In this document: one piece after another, positions 1 to 9,193 of the stretch
How positions within the stretch are numbered: the first letter of the stretch is position 1
Layout: each line of letters begins with the position of its first letter
Assembly (NCBI GenBank): GCA_028277225.1
Contig: JANQHB010000036.1
Location: 1 to 56,382, forward strand
Length of the DNA stretch: 56,382 bases
Origin: Chlorobium sp.
GTDB taxonomy: Bacteria; Bacteroidota; Chlorobiia; Chlorobiales; Chlorobiaceae
Direction of reading: 5' to 3'
Translations under genes and position numbers: made by a program
The notes under the pieces: generated by a model
The model's database searches: none
Told to the model about the DNA's origin: nothing
The model's input: only the letters and a program-made list of their open reading frames with translations

Positions 1-708
1 AACACCGCTCGACGGATCGAACTGCAGCGTCCCGTACGCTCCTCCCGACGATTTGAACAGCACTTCATATCTGCTTGTCGAGGAATCATACAGCACCGCT
101 TCTGGCAGAGAACCGTCTATCCCGTCACCTGACGTTATCTCGCTACCGCCCTGCTCATACAGCGCTGTTGCGCCAACGTCCAGAACGTCACCGACGTTCA
201 ACGACGACGGACCTGTCCACACGATGCCTTCAACGACATACAACCCGACGCTTCCGCCCGGGCCCGACTCATCCAGCACCTCGTCCACAAGCACCTCATC
301 AGGATCACCTCCACTCAAATCTTCATCATAGCGCTCCTCGGCATCGGCCTTGTCAATCGACCGCAACCTTGATGAAATCGCACGTCCGTTTGAACGAAAC
401 AGCATGGTACCATACTGATCCTCACCAGTCTCAAAGAGCACTTCATACCTGTTTCCCCTTGCAACGTACAACACTGCCACCGGCAATGCGCCCTGAAATC
501 CTTCATCAGCATCAAGGGCATTGCCCTGGCGATCGAATAACTGAACTGCTCCATCACCGAGCAGATCGCCTACACCAGCACCGGGGCCATCGATCCATAA
601 TCCGCCTTCTGCCGCATAGAGAGCAGCAACGCCATTTGGACTGGTTTCGTCAATAACTCGTGTAACAGCAAATGCGCTGATATCAGCATATGTTTCTTTT
701 CTCATCAT
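1..708 (-). CDS. Repeat-containing putative surface protein, N-terminal 236 residues (3' end outside window)
   Basis: An open frame with no stop runs from the two consecutive ATG codons at 708 and 705 to the window edge, so the C-terminus is missing. A GGAG sits 5 nt before the first ATG. The product is acidic and glycine-rich and has no signal peptide. It contains two tandem copies of a unit of about 85 residues (roughly residues 28-113 and 150-235). Each copy begins with an (A/G)LYxxEG motif, has a central VGD(L/V)L motif, and ends with a conserved (A/V)VLY...RYEVLF...YGT block. I do not recognise a named family. It lies 58 bp downstream of the TPR-sulfotransferase gene on the same strand, so the two are probably cotranscribed. 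By analogy with the DUF4214 protein upstream it may be an exported or cell-surface protein; that is inference. Confidence 0.75.
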   Translation of the reverse strand, partial: MMRKETYADISAFAVTRVIDETSPNGVAALYAAEGGLWIDGPGAGVGDLLGDGAVQLFDRQGNALDADEGFQGALPVAVLYVARGNRYEVLFETGEDQYGTMLFRSNGRAISSRLRSIDKADAEERYDEDLSGGDPDEVLVDEVLDESGPGGSVGLYVVEGIVWTGPSSLNVGDVLDVGATALYEQGGSEITSGDGIDGSLPEAVLYDSSTSRYEVLFKSSGGAYGTLQFDPSSGV

Positions 709-766
709 GGTAACTCCGGTTAATGTTGGGGGAAACAACAACCTCGTATAAACAATACAACATTTT

Positions 767-2719
767 TTATTGCGCCGGTATATTCAAATGCGCTATTTCA
801 GCTTCATACTCATCGATAATATCGCCAAGCTCTTCGACCAGCGGTTCGAGATATTTTTCATACTTCCTCCAGCGATTTGTCGATGTTGTGTATATCGGTT
901 TTCGAACCTGGGTAACACTTGCAGTTTTGACCGGACGATCGGTATTGTAAAATGAAAGGCAGTTATCGTTCCACTCGAGGCCAAGATAGTCTATCAGTTT
1001 TTTGGCTTGCCCTTCAACATCAGCGACATTGTCCTCATACCTGACTTCCATCATTGCATCGGGAAACTCTTCACGCCAATACTTCATGAGTCTCCAGTAC
1101 CGCTTGTAATACCGCCCAAGCTCTCTTAGCCTATAGGACCATTGATGACCTTCAGCAAAATGAATCCTGTATGCCGAGAGGCATGTCTCTACAGGATGGC
1201 GTCTGCTGTGAATGATGCGTGCATTTGGAAGGATCGCATGGATGAGACCGACAAAATTGAAATTGCCCGGCATCTTGTCAACGATCCTCTTGTATGGCTT
1301 GTCAGCAAGTTTTTCAAGTTTTTCAACATACCGTTGCCCTCGAGCTTGCCAGGTAGCCTTTTCCTCGTAAGGAAACACCGGATCACGATCACCAATACGC
1401 AGACGCGCAGATTTGCCAACACCAATATTTTCAAGAATACCGGTAAGAAACTTTAATTCACCGGCGCCAAAGATATCCGGGTGTGATGAGAGGATCTGCT
1501 CCATAAGCGATGTTCCCGAGCGCGGCATACCGAGGATAAACACCGGTATTTCGCTGTCACACCCGGTCTGCTTGGCTAACGCCAGATTCTTTTGTGTAAC
1601 GGCTTTCGGTAGTTTCTGAAACATCTGGTCAGCATCCTTCTCATTATAGTCGAACGTCTGCCTCTTTTTTTCACCGCCAATTTCGTAATGCCGGAAAGCG
1701 GTATCGAGATCCTTCACATCCTCAAATGCCTTGGCTAGTGCATAGTGCAAATGTATTTGCTCCAGCGGTGAAAAGTCAGCGAATTTTGCCGCAACATAGC
1801 TCAGCCTGCGGTAATTGTCGTCTCCATATTCGTAAGTGATCTCTGCCCCATGTGTACGGAGTGCTGCCGGGTTATCGGGTTTGAGCAGCAGCGCTTTTTC
1901 TATATACACATTAGATTTCTCAAGTTCGCCACTGATTCGCTCAAGCACGCCCAACTCATAATAGATACGCGCATTGTGCGGACTCAATGCTATGGCTTTT
2001 TCATATGCCGGCCTGGCTATCGTTATTTCCCCGGCCTTGTTGGCAAGGACAGCAAACCCGTAAATAAATTCAAGCGTTTCAGGGTACTCTTTCGACAGTT
2101 CTTCAAGAGCATCCTGTGCATAACGGTTTTTTTCCAGCTTGTTCAAGGTATTGATCCACAAATCCAGTGAATCTCCATGTAAATCGGGTCTTCGAATGTT
2201 CTTTTCAAGAATGTCTACTGCTTCCTGTGTCTTTTCTTTTCCGATGAGCAGAATTGCGCGGACGAATATTGATAAGACATGGGACGGTTCTGCTTTCAAC
2301 GCCCGTTCTACAAGTTCTTCGGCTTCATCGATCTTTTCCTTTTGGTGCAAGCACGATGCAAGACCGGAAAGTGCATCCGCATTATCGGGAAACTTGTCCA
2401 CAAGCTGCTTGTACAGATTCGCGGCGTCATCAACCCTTTTATTCACGAACAATGATCGAGCCAGGCCAAGAAGGACCGGAAGCTGATGACGGCCATTTTT
2501 TGCATCACTGTCATACAACATTTTATAGAGCTGAAGAGCCTGCTCATATTTTTTGCAGGTCAAAAATAGTCTTGCCGATACCTGGGCAAACTCACGTTGC
2601 CCGGGATATTTTTTCATACTCCTCTGCGCAAGGTCCAGTGCAGGAATAAATTGACGGCTTGACTCAAGTGCTGTTATCTCTTCGAGCAACGACGGAATAT
2701 CAGACATGTAGGGTGTCAT
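767..2719 (-). CDS. TPR-repeat sulfotransferase family protein
   Basis: About 650 residues. Residues 1 to about 330 are consecutive tetratricopeptide repeats, with the usual alanine, glycine and tyrosine spacing and a final repeat reading ALRTHGAEI. Residues about 390-640 form a PAPS-dependent sulfotransferase domain (Sulfotransfer_3-like). The 5'-phosphosulfate loop is FILGMPRSGTSLMEQIL at about 391-407, and the 3'-phosphate site is RIIHSRRHPVETCLSAY near 500-516. Enzymes of this architecture move sulfate from PAPS to a protein or glycan hydroxyl; the acceptor cannot be read from sequence. The gene lies between two genes for acidic repeat proteins, which are candidate substrates. The start could be the ATG at 2719 or the in-frame ATG at 2707; neither has a clear Shine-Dalgarno sequence. 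Confidence 0.85.
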   Translation of the reverse strand: MTPYMSDIPSLLEEITALESSRQFIPALDLAQRSMKKYPGQREFAQVSARLFLTCKKYEQALQLYKMLYDSDAKNGRHQLPVLLGLARSLFVNKRVDDAANLYKQLVDKFPDNADALSGLASCLHQKEKIDEAEELVERALKAEPSHVLSIFVRAILLIGKEKTQEAVDILEKNIRRPDLHGDSLDLWINTLNKLEKNRYAQDALEELSKEYPETLEFIYGFAVLANKAGEITIARPAYEKAIALSPHNARIYYELGVLERISGELEKSNVYIEKALLLKPDNPAALRTHGAEITYEYGDDNYRRLSYVAAKFADFSPLEQIHLHYALAKAFEDVKDLDTAFRHYEIGGEKKRQTFDYNEKDADQMFQKLPKAVTQKNLALAKQTGCDSEIPVFILGMPRSGTSLMEQILSSHPDIFGAGELKFLTGILENIGVGKSARLRIGDRDPVFPYEEKATWQARGQRYVEKLEKLADKPYKRIVDKMPGNFNFVGLIHAILPNARIIHSRRHPVETCLSAYRIHFAEGHQWSYRLRELGRYYKRYWRLMKYWREEFPDAMMEVRYEDNVADVEGQAKKLIDYLGLEWNDNCLSFYNTDRPVKTASVTQVRKPIYTTSTNRWRKYEKYLEPLVEELGDIIDEYEAEIAHLNIPAQ

Positions 2720-2734
2720 CTTGATTTTGAAAAT

Positions 2735-2760
2735 AAAAAAGAGGGCCTTGAAGCCCCCTT
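2735..2760 (-). terminator. Rho-independent terminator downstream of the DUF4214 gene
   Basis: On the minus strand a seven-pair GC-rich stem with two G-U wobbles and a TCAA loop is followed directly by six T residues. It lies between the stop of the 1465-aa gene and the start of the TPR-sulfotransferase gene. It probably ends most transcripts of the large gene and lets only partial readthrough into the sulfotransferase. Confidence 0.7.
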
Positions 2761-2779
2761 TACAAGAACACTGGTAATA

Positions 2780-2823
2780 CTGAACAGCAACCCACTCACG
2801 TACGTGCAGTGGGCGCTGTTCAG
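2780..2823. repeat. Long imperfect hairpin between the DUF4214 and sulfotransferase genes
   Basis: A 9-bp outer arm (CTGAACAGC / GCTGTTCAG), a 6-bp middle arm (CCCACT / AGTGGG) and a self-complementary core CACGTACGTG nest within 44 bp. There is no T-tract, so it is not itself a terminator. It lies just 3' of the large gene, between its stop and the terminator, and could stabilise the mRNA 3' end. Confidence 0.6.
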
Positions 2824-2839
2824 GATCATAGAGAGAACA

Positions 2840-5800
2840 TCAGATGATGGCAAAGTCTGAAATACTGACAGACGTGACACCATCCAGCTTGATAGCGAAG
2901 TCAACATTATCATCACTGTCTGTATCAAAGGCAACATACGTGTCACCCCCGACAGTAGCGGAGAAAATGTCAACATCCGCTCCATCTGCCTCATTGAGGA
3001 AATCGGTATACGATGACGCTGTCCAGTTCAACAAGTCGCTCGAACCGGCAAGATCGACACGTATCACATCCGTACCATCAGCACCGAAATTGGTGATAAC
3101 GTCAATTGATGCTTCACCTGTCGGATCGACAGCATTTTCAGCAACCTCAACAATATCATCACCAAGGTTCAGGTTCACGGTGTTCTGGCTGTCATTGAGA
3201 ATGATCGTAGTATCACCCTGCGCAGCATCAATAACCGCAGCACCATCCCAACCCAATGCATCGAGGTCAATCAATGTATCACGCATGTAACCACTGTAGT
3301 CAATGTCGCCTACAGTAATCGTATCGCCAGTGGTTGCCAACCATGAGAAACTCTGGTAATTCTCCAGAGTACCACCAAGGGTAGTACCATAACCACCTGT
3401 CACCGTGATATCCCCGATTACCAGATCACCTCCATAGGCATTAAGCGATACAGATGCATCCATCCTGTACGCTGAATATGCCGCCGTGAATGGCGCCGAG
3501 ATACCCTGTGTAAGGGTTATGTCTCCGACAGTCAGATCATCATACTGATTGACACCGACATTTGCAACTGCAGCGAAGGTCAATGATGGCGATGCGGGAA
3601 TCGGAGTGTTACCCACATTCAGATCGATATCACCTATTGTGAATGTACCAACCTCTTCGTCAGCCCAGTTACTGGCAAAGAATGTACCGACAGCACCCGG
3701 TCCGCTAACATCGAGGCTGATATTGCCGAACTCAGTGTCATCAACTTTCTCAACGTTTGAGTAGCCGCTAGCACCCACATAGTATTCAACTGCAGCAAAC
3801 GAATCGAGGCCCTGAGCACTGATTGCGACATTACCGACACTTACTTCGCCAACCTGGGTTTCCGGCGCTGTCGCCCCTGTTTCTGCCGAGAACCAGATCG
3901 ATAGATAGACAAAATCGCTTGTTGCAGCAGAAAGCGACACATTGCCGATCTCCACTTCCTCGCCATCTTCGGTTGCGATTTGATCTTCAGCAGTCAACCA
4001 TACGTACGCATCGATAGTGGAACCATCTCCCGCAGCATTCAGGGTGATATCGCCAATCTCGACCGAACCGATATCATCACCGGCAGAACCACCGATAAAG
4101 AAGCCGGCATCCGCGTAGGTCAACGAGGTATTACCCAGATGAACGCCCTCTCCTGCGGTAATCGAGATATCGCCAACAGTAATTGATCCGATATCATCTG
4201 CCGCTGTAAGCCATACATAGGCACTGTAGGAGGTAGTAGCACTAGGTGAACCACCTGTACCCAGCATCACATTATCGCCCAGAACGATATCAATATCGCC
4301 CATTTCAAAGTCACCGATATCCTCTTTTTCAGCCCAGACCCAGATCCCCAGATCATCGAGCGTTCCGCCACCAGCAACATCAATGGAAAGGTCTCCATAC
4401 GTCACATCGCCAACATCACCACCCCAGATGTAGTGATCGAGGTCGAGTGTACCGCCCTCGCCAACATACATGGAAATGTCACCGATCGAAACATCCCCGA
4501 CAACAACACCTTCCCTGGCAGAAGTGTACGTATAGTATGCACTGTAGGTGTACGTGTACGAATAATGCGAGTAATACATGTTCTGGTATTCCGCACCGCT
4601 GACCGAAAGGTAAAAGTCAGCATACGCGCCGGCATTACCGCCAACTGTAACATCGCCCAGTGTGGTATTACCGAGATCAATCGTACCATCGCCCTGGATC
4701 AATCCTTCACGTATGACTGTAAGCTCAGCCATTGCCTCAGATTCATGAACGCCATCCTCAGTCACAAGTGAAATATCACCAACAGTCATATCTTCAAGCA
4801 AGACGTTTGCCTCGTCATCCTCGCCAGCGGTATCGCCCCATCCCTCCTGTCGCAATAAGGCTTCCGCAACAGCGTTGTCACCAGCCGTCAACGAGATATC
4901 GCCCATATCCACCCCGCCAACTGTAGCATCACCGCTGTAAGCATAGACAAACTGCTCGACCTCAACTTGCGCTTCTGCCTCTGACAACTCATCATGAACA
5001 GGGACAACATTCTCTTCAGTAAGGTCATCACCAACAGTTATCGTCACATCCCCTACCAGAATTCCTCCTGTTGAAGCACTTCCATCATCAGAATGCGCTT
5101 TCTGCTCGACGTCAAAGTCCATTTCACGACCATTCCCTCCGGTCATCTGGACATTGCCCGGAATAACAGCCAACTCTTCGGTAATGGAATCAATAAAGGA
5201 TACAGAGCCGACAGTAGCATCTCCTGTTCCGGCAAACGCGGTCCGCTCCACATCAAACTCGATATCCTGATCATCATCATCTTCAGCTGCAGGACCGAAC
5301 GTGTAGGTAACATTACCGAACACAGCATCACCGATAGAAGCATCACCTTCAGCGGCCTTGGCATACTCATCAAGCGAGAAATTCATGTCGTAGACATTGG
5401 CACCGCCAACAACACTGATATCGCCAAAAGTCGCATCACCTATAGTCGCGTCACCAGACCCGGACCAGCTTGAATAGTAGGTAATGTTTGAAGGATAATC
5501 AGCCGCATTTGCGATTCGCTCGATCTCAATCTCATTGCCGTCCTCATCCTCTTCGATCTGGCCGGCGCTGTCACCAAGCTCAACGCTAATATCACCAACA
5601 GTGAGGGTTCCTATTGTAGCGTCACTCTCATCCTTGCCGTCCTCACCCTTGGCATACTGATCAATATCAAACTCGAATGAAGCATGGTCCGCGACGACGA
5701 TATCAACATCACCCATAACCAGATCACCCACTTCGCCAGACCCGTCTTCACCAAAGGCATTATGCTCAACCTCGAAATCATTCCATACCGCATATTGCGC

Positions 5801-7237
5801 GATATCCATACTCACGTTACCAATCGTGATATCACCGGCAATCGCATTATTGTCGCTGGTGTTGTAATCTTCACCATATGCATTATTGTACACCTCGACA
5901 TTGAACTCGCCACTCTTGCCAGCGCTCATATCGATATCACCCAGAACAACGTTCCCTGTAACAGCATCACCGCTACCCGTGAACGGATCACCCTCAAGAC
6001 CGATATCAAGGTCAGCCTCCACATCTTCTCCCGGAGCCGCATTGACATCAATAACCTCTTCGGTCAGTTCGACATGACTTGCGCCAACAGGAGCATCCTC
6101 TCCATTCTCCAGCTCGATATCGAACTCAAGCCCGTTCCACTCACCCTCGACATCAAGCTCCGATCCGCCCCTGTAGTTGGAACCATTGGTATCGAGCTCA
6201 ACCATAAGCGTCTCGTCAGCCTGAAGATCTTCAACATCAGCAGACATACCGTTTTTCCCGGTCATCGACACCTTGCTGATATCGCTGCCATAGCTGCTTG
6301 CATCAAAGTCAACCGCACCACCGTCATTGGCAGCAACAAGTTCGAGCTCATCGACGCCCTCCATCTGCACATATTCGGCGTCAATACTGAACAAACCTCC
6401 CCACGGGATCTCTTCACCAAGGAACTCGGCATCGACATCCATCAACACCTCGACCTTCGTCATGCCATTACCAAGAATAACGTCACCCACAGAGAATGTC
6501 GAATTAGTCTCGGTCCATATACCAAACGTGAAACCACTAAGATCGCCAAAATCCACACCAGTAATAGGCAGGCCTTCACCCGGATTGGAAAATGAAAGAC
6601 CAAGCTGCAATCCGGTCACATCAATATCGATGATCCCAACCACAGTATCCTGGGCAAAAGGATTTTCGATTGTCACAAAATCCTGCTGTTCAGTCAACGG
6701 GATAATCGTACCCGGAAGCTGCTCGATAATCTCTTTCGCCTCCTCAACAGAAGCGTCCGTCTCGTCAACATCCTCGATAATACCTGCCGAGACCGATCCT
6801 TCGCCGTACTCGATATCACCATCAGCAGCAGCGTCGGTATAACACTGCGCAACCTCCACCTTGTTTGCTATAATGAGCGCGTCATCATTCATCGCACCCT
6901 CGAGCATCATAACAACCAGAGCATCAGGTTCACCAAGGTCATCCAGACGACCCATCCAGTATTCAAGACCGGACGGCTCCGGCTCCCTGTTGAACAGGTG
7001 CCTGTACACTTCCGTCACAAACTCTTCCTTGTCAGCCTCGGTTATTGAACCCGGATCATTCTTGTACTTGTCGAGATACTCGTAACGATTCAGGCTTTCC
7101 GGCTCAAACGCAAAGCGGTTGGCTGCCTGTTCGTAGGTCCACTCGGAGTTCTTCCAGTATTCAAAGCCGCTCGGATCTGCTGCGCGGCCGAAGTAAGCAA
7201 TGTAAAGCTTCTGTACCTGTTGTGCTGTTAGTGACAT
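2840..7237 (-). CDS. Large acidic DUF4214 repeat protein with RTX-like C-terminus (S-layer/adhesin candidate)
   Basis: 1465 residues, very rich in Asp, Glu and Gly. Two DUF4214-type motifs open the protein (VQKLYIAYFGRAADPSGFEYW at about 8-28, and a second YRHLFNREPEPSGLEYW at about 77-93). Residues of about 410 to 1350 hold many degenerate repeats built on (V/I)GD(I/V)x(V/L) strands with glycine turns, which suggests a beta-roll or beta-helix. The last 110 residues resemble the C-termini of type I secretion substrates (NLGDDIVEVAENAV, VITNFGADGTDVIRVDL). There is no N-terminal signal peptide, which fits type I export. A tyrosine cluster lies near residues 883-908. The start ATG at 7237 lacks an evident Shine-Dalgarno sequence. 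Role as a surface layer or adhesin is inferred from architecture. Confidence 0.85.
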   Translation of the reverse strand: MSLTAQQVQKLYIAYFGRAADPSGFEYWKNSEWTYEQAANRFAFEPESLNRYEYLDKYKNDPGSITEADKEEFVTEVYRHLFNREPEPSGLEYWMGRLDDLGEPDALVVMMLEGAMNDDALIIANKVEVAQCYTDAAADGDIEYGEGSVSAGIIEDVDETDASVEEAKEIIEQLPGTIIPLTEQQDFVTIENPFAQDTVVGIIDIDVTGLQLGLSFSNPGEGLPITGVDFGDLSGFTFGIWTETNSTFSVGDVILGNGMTKVEVLMDVDAEFLGEEIPWGGLFSIDAEYVQMEGVDELELVAANDGGAVDFDASSYGSDISKVSMTGKNGMSADVEDLQADETLMVELDTNGSNYRGGSELDVEGEWNGLEFDIELENGEDAPVGASHVELTEEVIDVNAAPGEDVEADLDIGLEGDPFTGSGDAVTGNVVLGDIDMSAGKSGEFNVEVYNNAYGEDYNTSDNNAIAGDITIGNVSMDIAQYAVWNDFEVEHNAFGEDGSGEVGDLVMGDVDIVVADHASFEFDIDQYAKGEDGKDESDATIGTLTVGDISVELGDSAGQIEEDEDGNEIEIERIANAADYPSNITYYSSWSGSGDATIGDATFGDISVVGGANVYDMNFSLDEYAKAAEGDASIGDAVFGNVTYTFGPAAEDDDDQDIEFDVERTAFAGTGDATVGSVSFIDSITEELAVIPGNVQMTGGNGREMDFDVEQKAHSDDGSASTGGILVGDVTITVGDDLTEENVVPVHDELSEAEAQVEVEQFVYAYSGDATVGGVDMGDISLTAGDNAVAEALLRQEGWGDTAGEDDEANVLLEDMTVGDISLVTEDGVHESEAMAELTVIREGLIQGDGTIDLGNTTLGDVTVGGNAGAYADFYLSVSGAEYQNMYYSHYSYTYTYSAYYTYTSAREGVVVGDVSIGDISMYVGEGGTLDLDHYIWGGDVGDVTYGDLSIDVAGGGTLDDLGIWVWAEKEDIGDFEMGDIDIVLGDNVMLGTGGSPSATTSYSAYVWLTAADDIGSITVGDISITAGEGVHLGNTSLTYADAGFFIGGSAGDDIGSVEIGDITLNAAGDGSTIDAYVWLTAEDQIATEDGEEVEIGNVSLSAATSDFVYLSIWFSAETGATAPETQVGEVSVGNVAISAQGLDSFAAVEYYVGASGYSNVEKVDDTEFGNISLDVSGPGAVGTFFASNWADEEVGTFTIGDIDLNVGNTPIPASPSLTFAAVANVGVNQYDDLTVGDITLTQGISAPFTAAYSAYRMDASVSLNAYGGDLVIGDITVTGGYGTTLGGTLENYQSFSWLATTGDTITVGDIDYSGYMRDTLIDLDALGWDGAAVIDAAQGDTTIILNDSQNTVNLNLGDDIVEVAENAVDPTGEASIDVITNFGADGTDVIRVDLAGSSDLLNWTASSYTDFLNEADGADVDIFSATVGGDTYVAFDTDSDDNVDFAIKLDGVTSVSISDFAII

Positions 7238-7557
7238 AGCGTATTATTGTTTGGTTGTTAGTGGTGTTGTAGAAGATGTTTTTATGATACCCACAAAACT
7301 CGAATCCAATATTCTGATACGTAAATATCGTTACAAAGAATAAAAAAAGAAAAAAGAAAACATCAAAGCATCAGGGGCGATATTTATTTTGACTGTAAAA
7401 TTATTAAAAAAGGTCAACAGTAACAATAATAAAACGAAAAAAAATTGTACTCCCTCTGCGATATAACAAATAATTAACGTCCATCATGGCATTACAACGC
7501 TATCGAACAACCGGTTTAAGGTAACGATAATCCGTCAAAACACCACCAATCTGCCGG
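7238..7557. other. AT-rich intergenic region upstream of the DUF4214 gene
   Basis: 320 bp with no credible reading frame. It is markedly AT-rich with several A runs and must hold the promoter of the large minus-strand gene and the 3' flank of the acyltransferase gene. I could not place a convincing -35/-10 pair, and I see no strong hairpin or repeat. Confidence 0.5.
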
Positions 7558-8412
7558 TCATACCTTTTTCCAGCGGTTATGCAGCCAGAACCAGTCTTCG
7601 GGGTATCGACGGATATAGTCTTCTATAATGCGTGTGTACCTTCTGGTCAATGTCTGGATATGATCCCTTGATAACGAAAGCCCGGAGGTATCGACTTCCT
7701 TGACATCCAGAATATAGTTTCCATCCTTTTCCCGCCGACACATCATAACAAAAAGAGGCACATCAGCCTTAAGGGCAAGATAGGCAGGGCCAAGATACAC
7801 TGATGCCTCCCGTCCCAGAAAATCCATAACAAAACCGCCTTTCGGATCAGCCTGATCACCAAGAACGGTCAAGAGGCCGCCCTCCTGGAGAAATGCAAGT
7901 CCTTCCCTGAGAGCTCTGTGCCTGTATATGACCCTGTTGCCATGCAAACAGCGCAAAGACTCAAGCTCATCGTTTATTTTTATATTCTTCAGCCGTTGAG
8001 CGACAACAGCCATCGGTGACACAAGAAGACTGATGCAAACACCCATCAGTTCCCAGTTCCCGAAATGGGCTGAGACAAGAACGCCACCCTTTTTTTGGCT
8101 CCTGACTCTTTTCAGTAACCGGTCGAAATTGATATCGGTGAGTTGACCGGCATCCTTTTTGTTTTTCAGCAAGGGCAGTCTTAGCGTTTCAAAAATATTG
8201 ATTGACTGGTTTCTATAGACCAGTCTTGCAATATCAGTGACCTCTTTTTTGCTTTTTTCCGGAAAAGCGAGTGAGAGGTTGTCTTCAACAAGTCGCCTTC
8301 GGGGTCTTAACACATAAAAAACAAAATCACCAAGCACCTCTGCCGCACGTCTCATACCGTTACGTGTCAGATGCCTGGCAACAAAACCGAGAAGAATAAA
8401 TAATGTATGCAT
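7558..8412 (-). CDS. lpxL: Lipid A late acyltransferase (LpxL/HtrB family)
   Basis: 284 residues, the usual size is about 290-310. This inner-membrane enzyme adds a secondary acyl chain to lipid A precursor. An N-terminal hydrophobic segment is followed by the catalytic HX4E motif HFGNWE (His116, Glu121). A GDQADPKGG block lies near 196-204, and the C-terminal PEDWFWLHNRWK block is typical of the family. Which acyl chain is used, and whether the enzyme acts as LpxL or LpxM, cannot be told from sequence. It is divergent from rfaE2, another LPS gene, across a 204-bp intergenic region. Confidence 0.88.
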   Translation of the reverse strand: MHTLFILLGFVARHLTRNGMRRAAEVLGDFVFYVLRPRRRLVEDNLSLAFPEKSKKEVTDIARLVYRNQSINIFETLRLPLLKNKKDAGQLTDINFDRLLKRVRSQKKGGVLVSAHFGNWELMGVCISLLVSPMAVVAQRLKNIKINDELESLRCLHGNRVIYRHRALREGLAFLQEGGLLTVLGDQADPKGGFVMDFLGREASVYLGPAYLALKADVPLFVMMCRREKDGNYILDVKEVDTSGLSLSRDHIQTLTRRYTRIIEDYIRRYPEDWFWLHNRWKKV

Positions 8413-8616
8413 AATCCCGTCCGAAAATCCCTTTTATGTCCCTTGCTTATACAAGCCCTGTCTCTCACAAAAACGCCTGAGCGGGCTTTCTGGCAGCAAT
8501 ATCTGCCGGAGCCTCCTGAAAGAGGAGTTTGCGGGACAAGAGCTAAAATCCGGAAAAAAATTGAAAATAATTAATATCTATAAAGTTACAGAAGCTGCAA
8601 TCCTCTTCATGGAGTC

Positions 8617-9150
8617 ATGCAATCAATCAGGAAACTTTTGCAGCCTGAATCAGCAAGGATGCTGGTGCAGGGCTGGAAAGAACAGGGAAAAAAAGTCGTC
8701 TTCACAAACGGATGTTTTGACATCCTGCATGCCGGACATGTTCATTACCTTGAAAAAGCCAGGGCTGAAGGCAATGCACTTGTTATCGGCATCAACAGTG
8801 ACACGTCAGTACGCCGCCTGAAAGGAAAAAAGCGACCGATAACCACAGCTCTTGACCGAAGCAGGATCCTGGCAGCTCTTGAAGCCGTCGACGCTATCGT
8901 CATTTTCGAAGAAGATACTCCTGAACAGCTCATCGATTATCTTGCGCCAGACATTCTCGTCAAGGGCGCCGATTGGCCGGTTGACAAGATTGCAGGCGCC
9001 TCCGGCGTCCTGTCAAGGGGAGGAGAGGTCAAAACAATCGAGCTTCTTGAAGGAAGGTCGTCATCATCGATCATTCAACGAATAAAAGATGCCTACTGCG
9101 AAGAAAACGATGAACCGGAGCCATGCACAGGCGAGCCTTCATCAGAGTGA
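8617..9150 (+). CDS. rfaE2: D-glycero-beta-D-manno-heptose 1-phosphate adenylyltransferase
   Basis: 177 residues. The protein corresponds to the C-terminal nucleotidyltransferase half of E. coli HldE as a free-standing enzyme. It transfers AMP from ATP to heptose 1-phosphate, making ADP-heptose for the LPS inner core. The cytidylyltransferase signature is clear: TNGCFDILHAGHVHYL at 30-45 with HxGH at 38-41, and a serine-rich SSSSIIQRI near 148-156. The kinase half (RfaE1/HldA) is not in this window. waaF, whose product would use ADP-heptose, lies at 25.3 kb. The tamB start follows 44 nt downstream, so the two are probably cotranscribed. Confidence 0.92.
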   Translation: MQSIRKLLQPESARMLVQGWKEQGKKVVFTNGCFDILHAGHVHYLEKARAEGNALVIGINSDTSVRRLKGKKRPITTALDRSRILAALEAVDAIVIFEEDTPEQLIDYLAPDILVKGADWPVDKIAGASGVLSRGGEVKTIELLEGRSSSSIIQRIKDAYCEENDEPEPCTGEPSSE

Positions 9151-9193
9151 CTGACCGTCCTGCCAGGAAAACCAAGAACCGGGTATAAAAGAG

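Noticed and set aside
5684..6595. 303-aa plus-strand frame opposite the DUF4214 gene
   Set aside because: It is the antisense of a repetitive, strongly coding minus-strand gene; the product is Ile/Thr/His-rich without family motifs.
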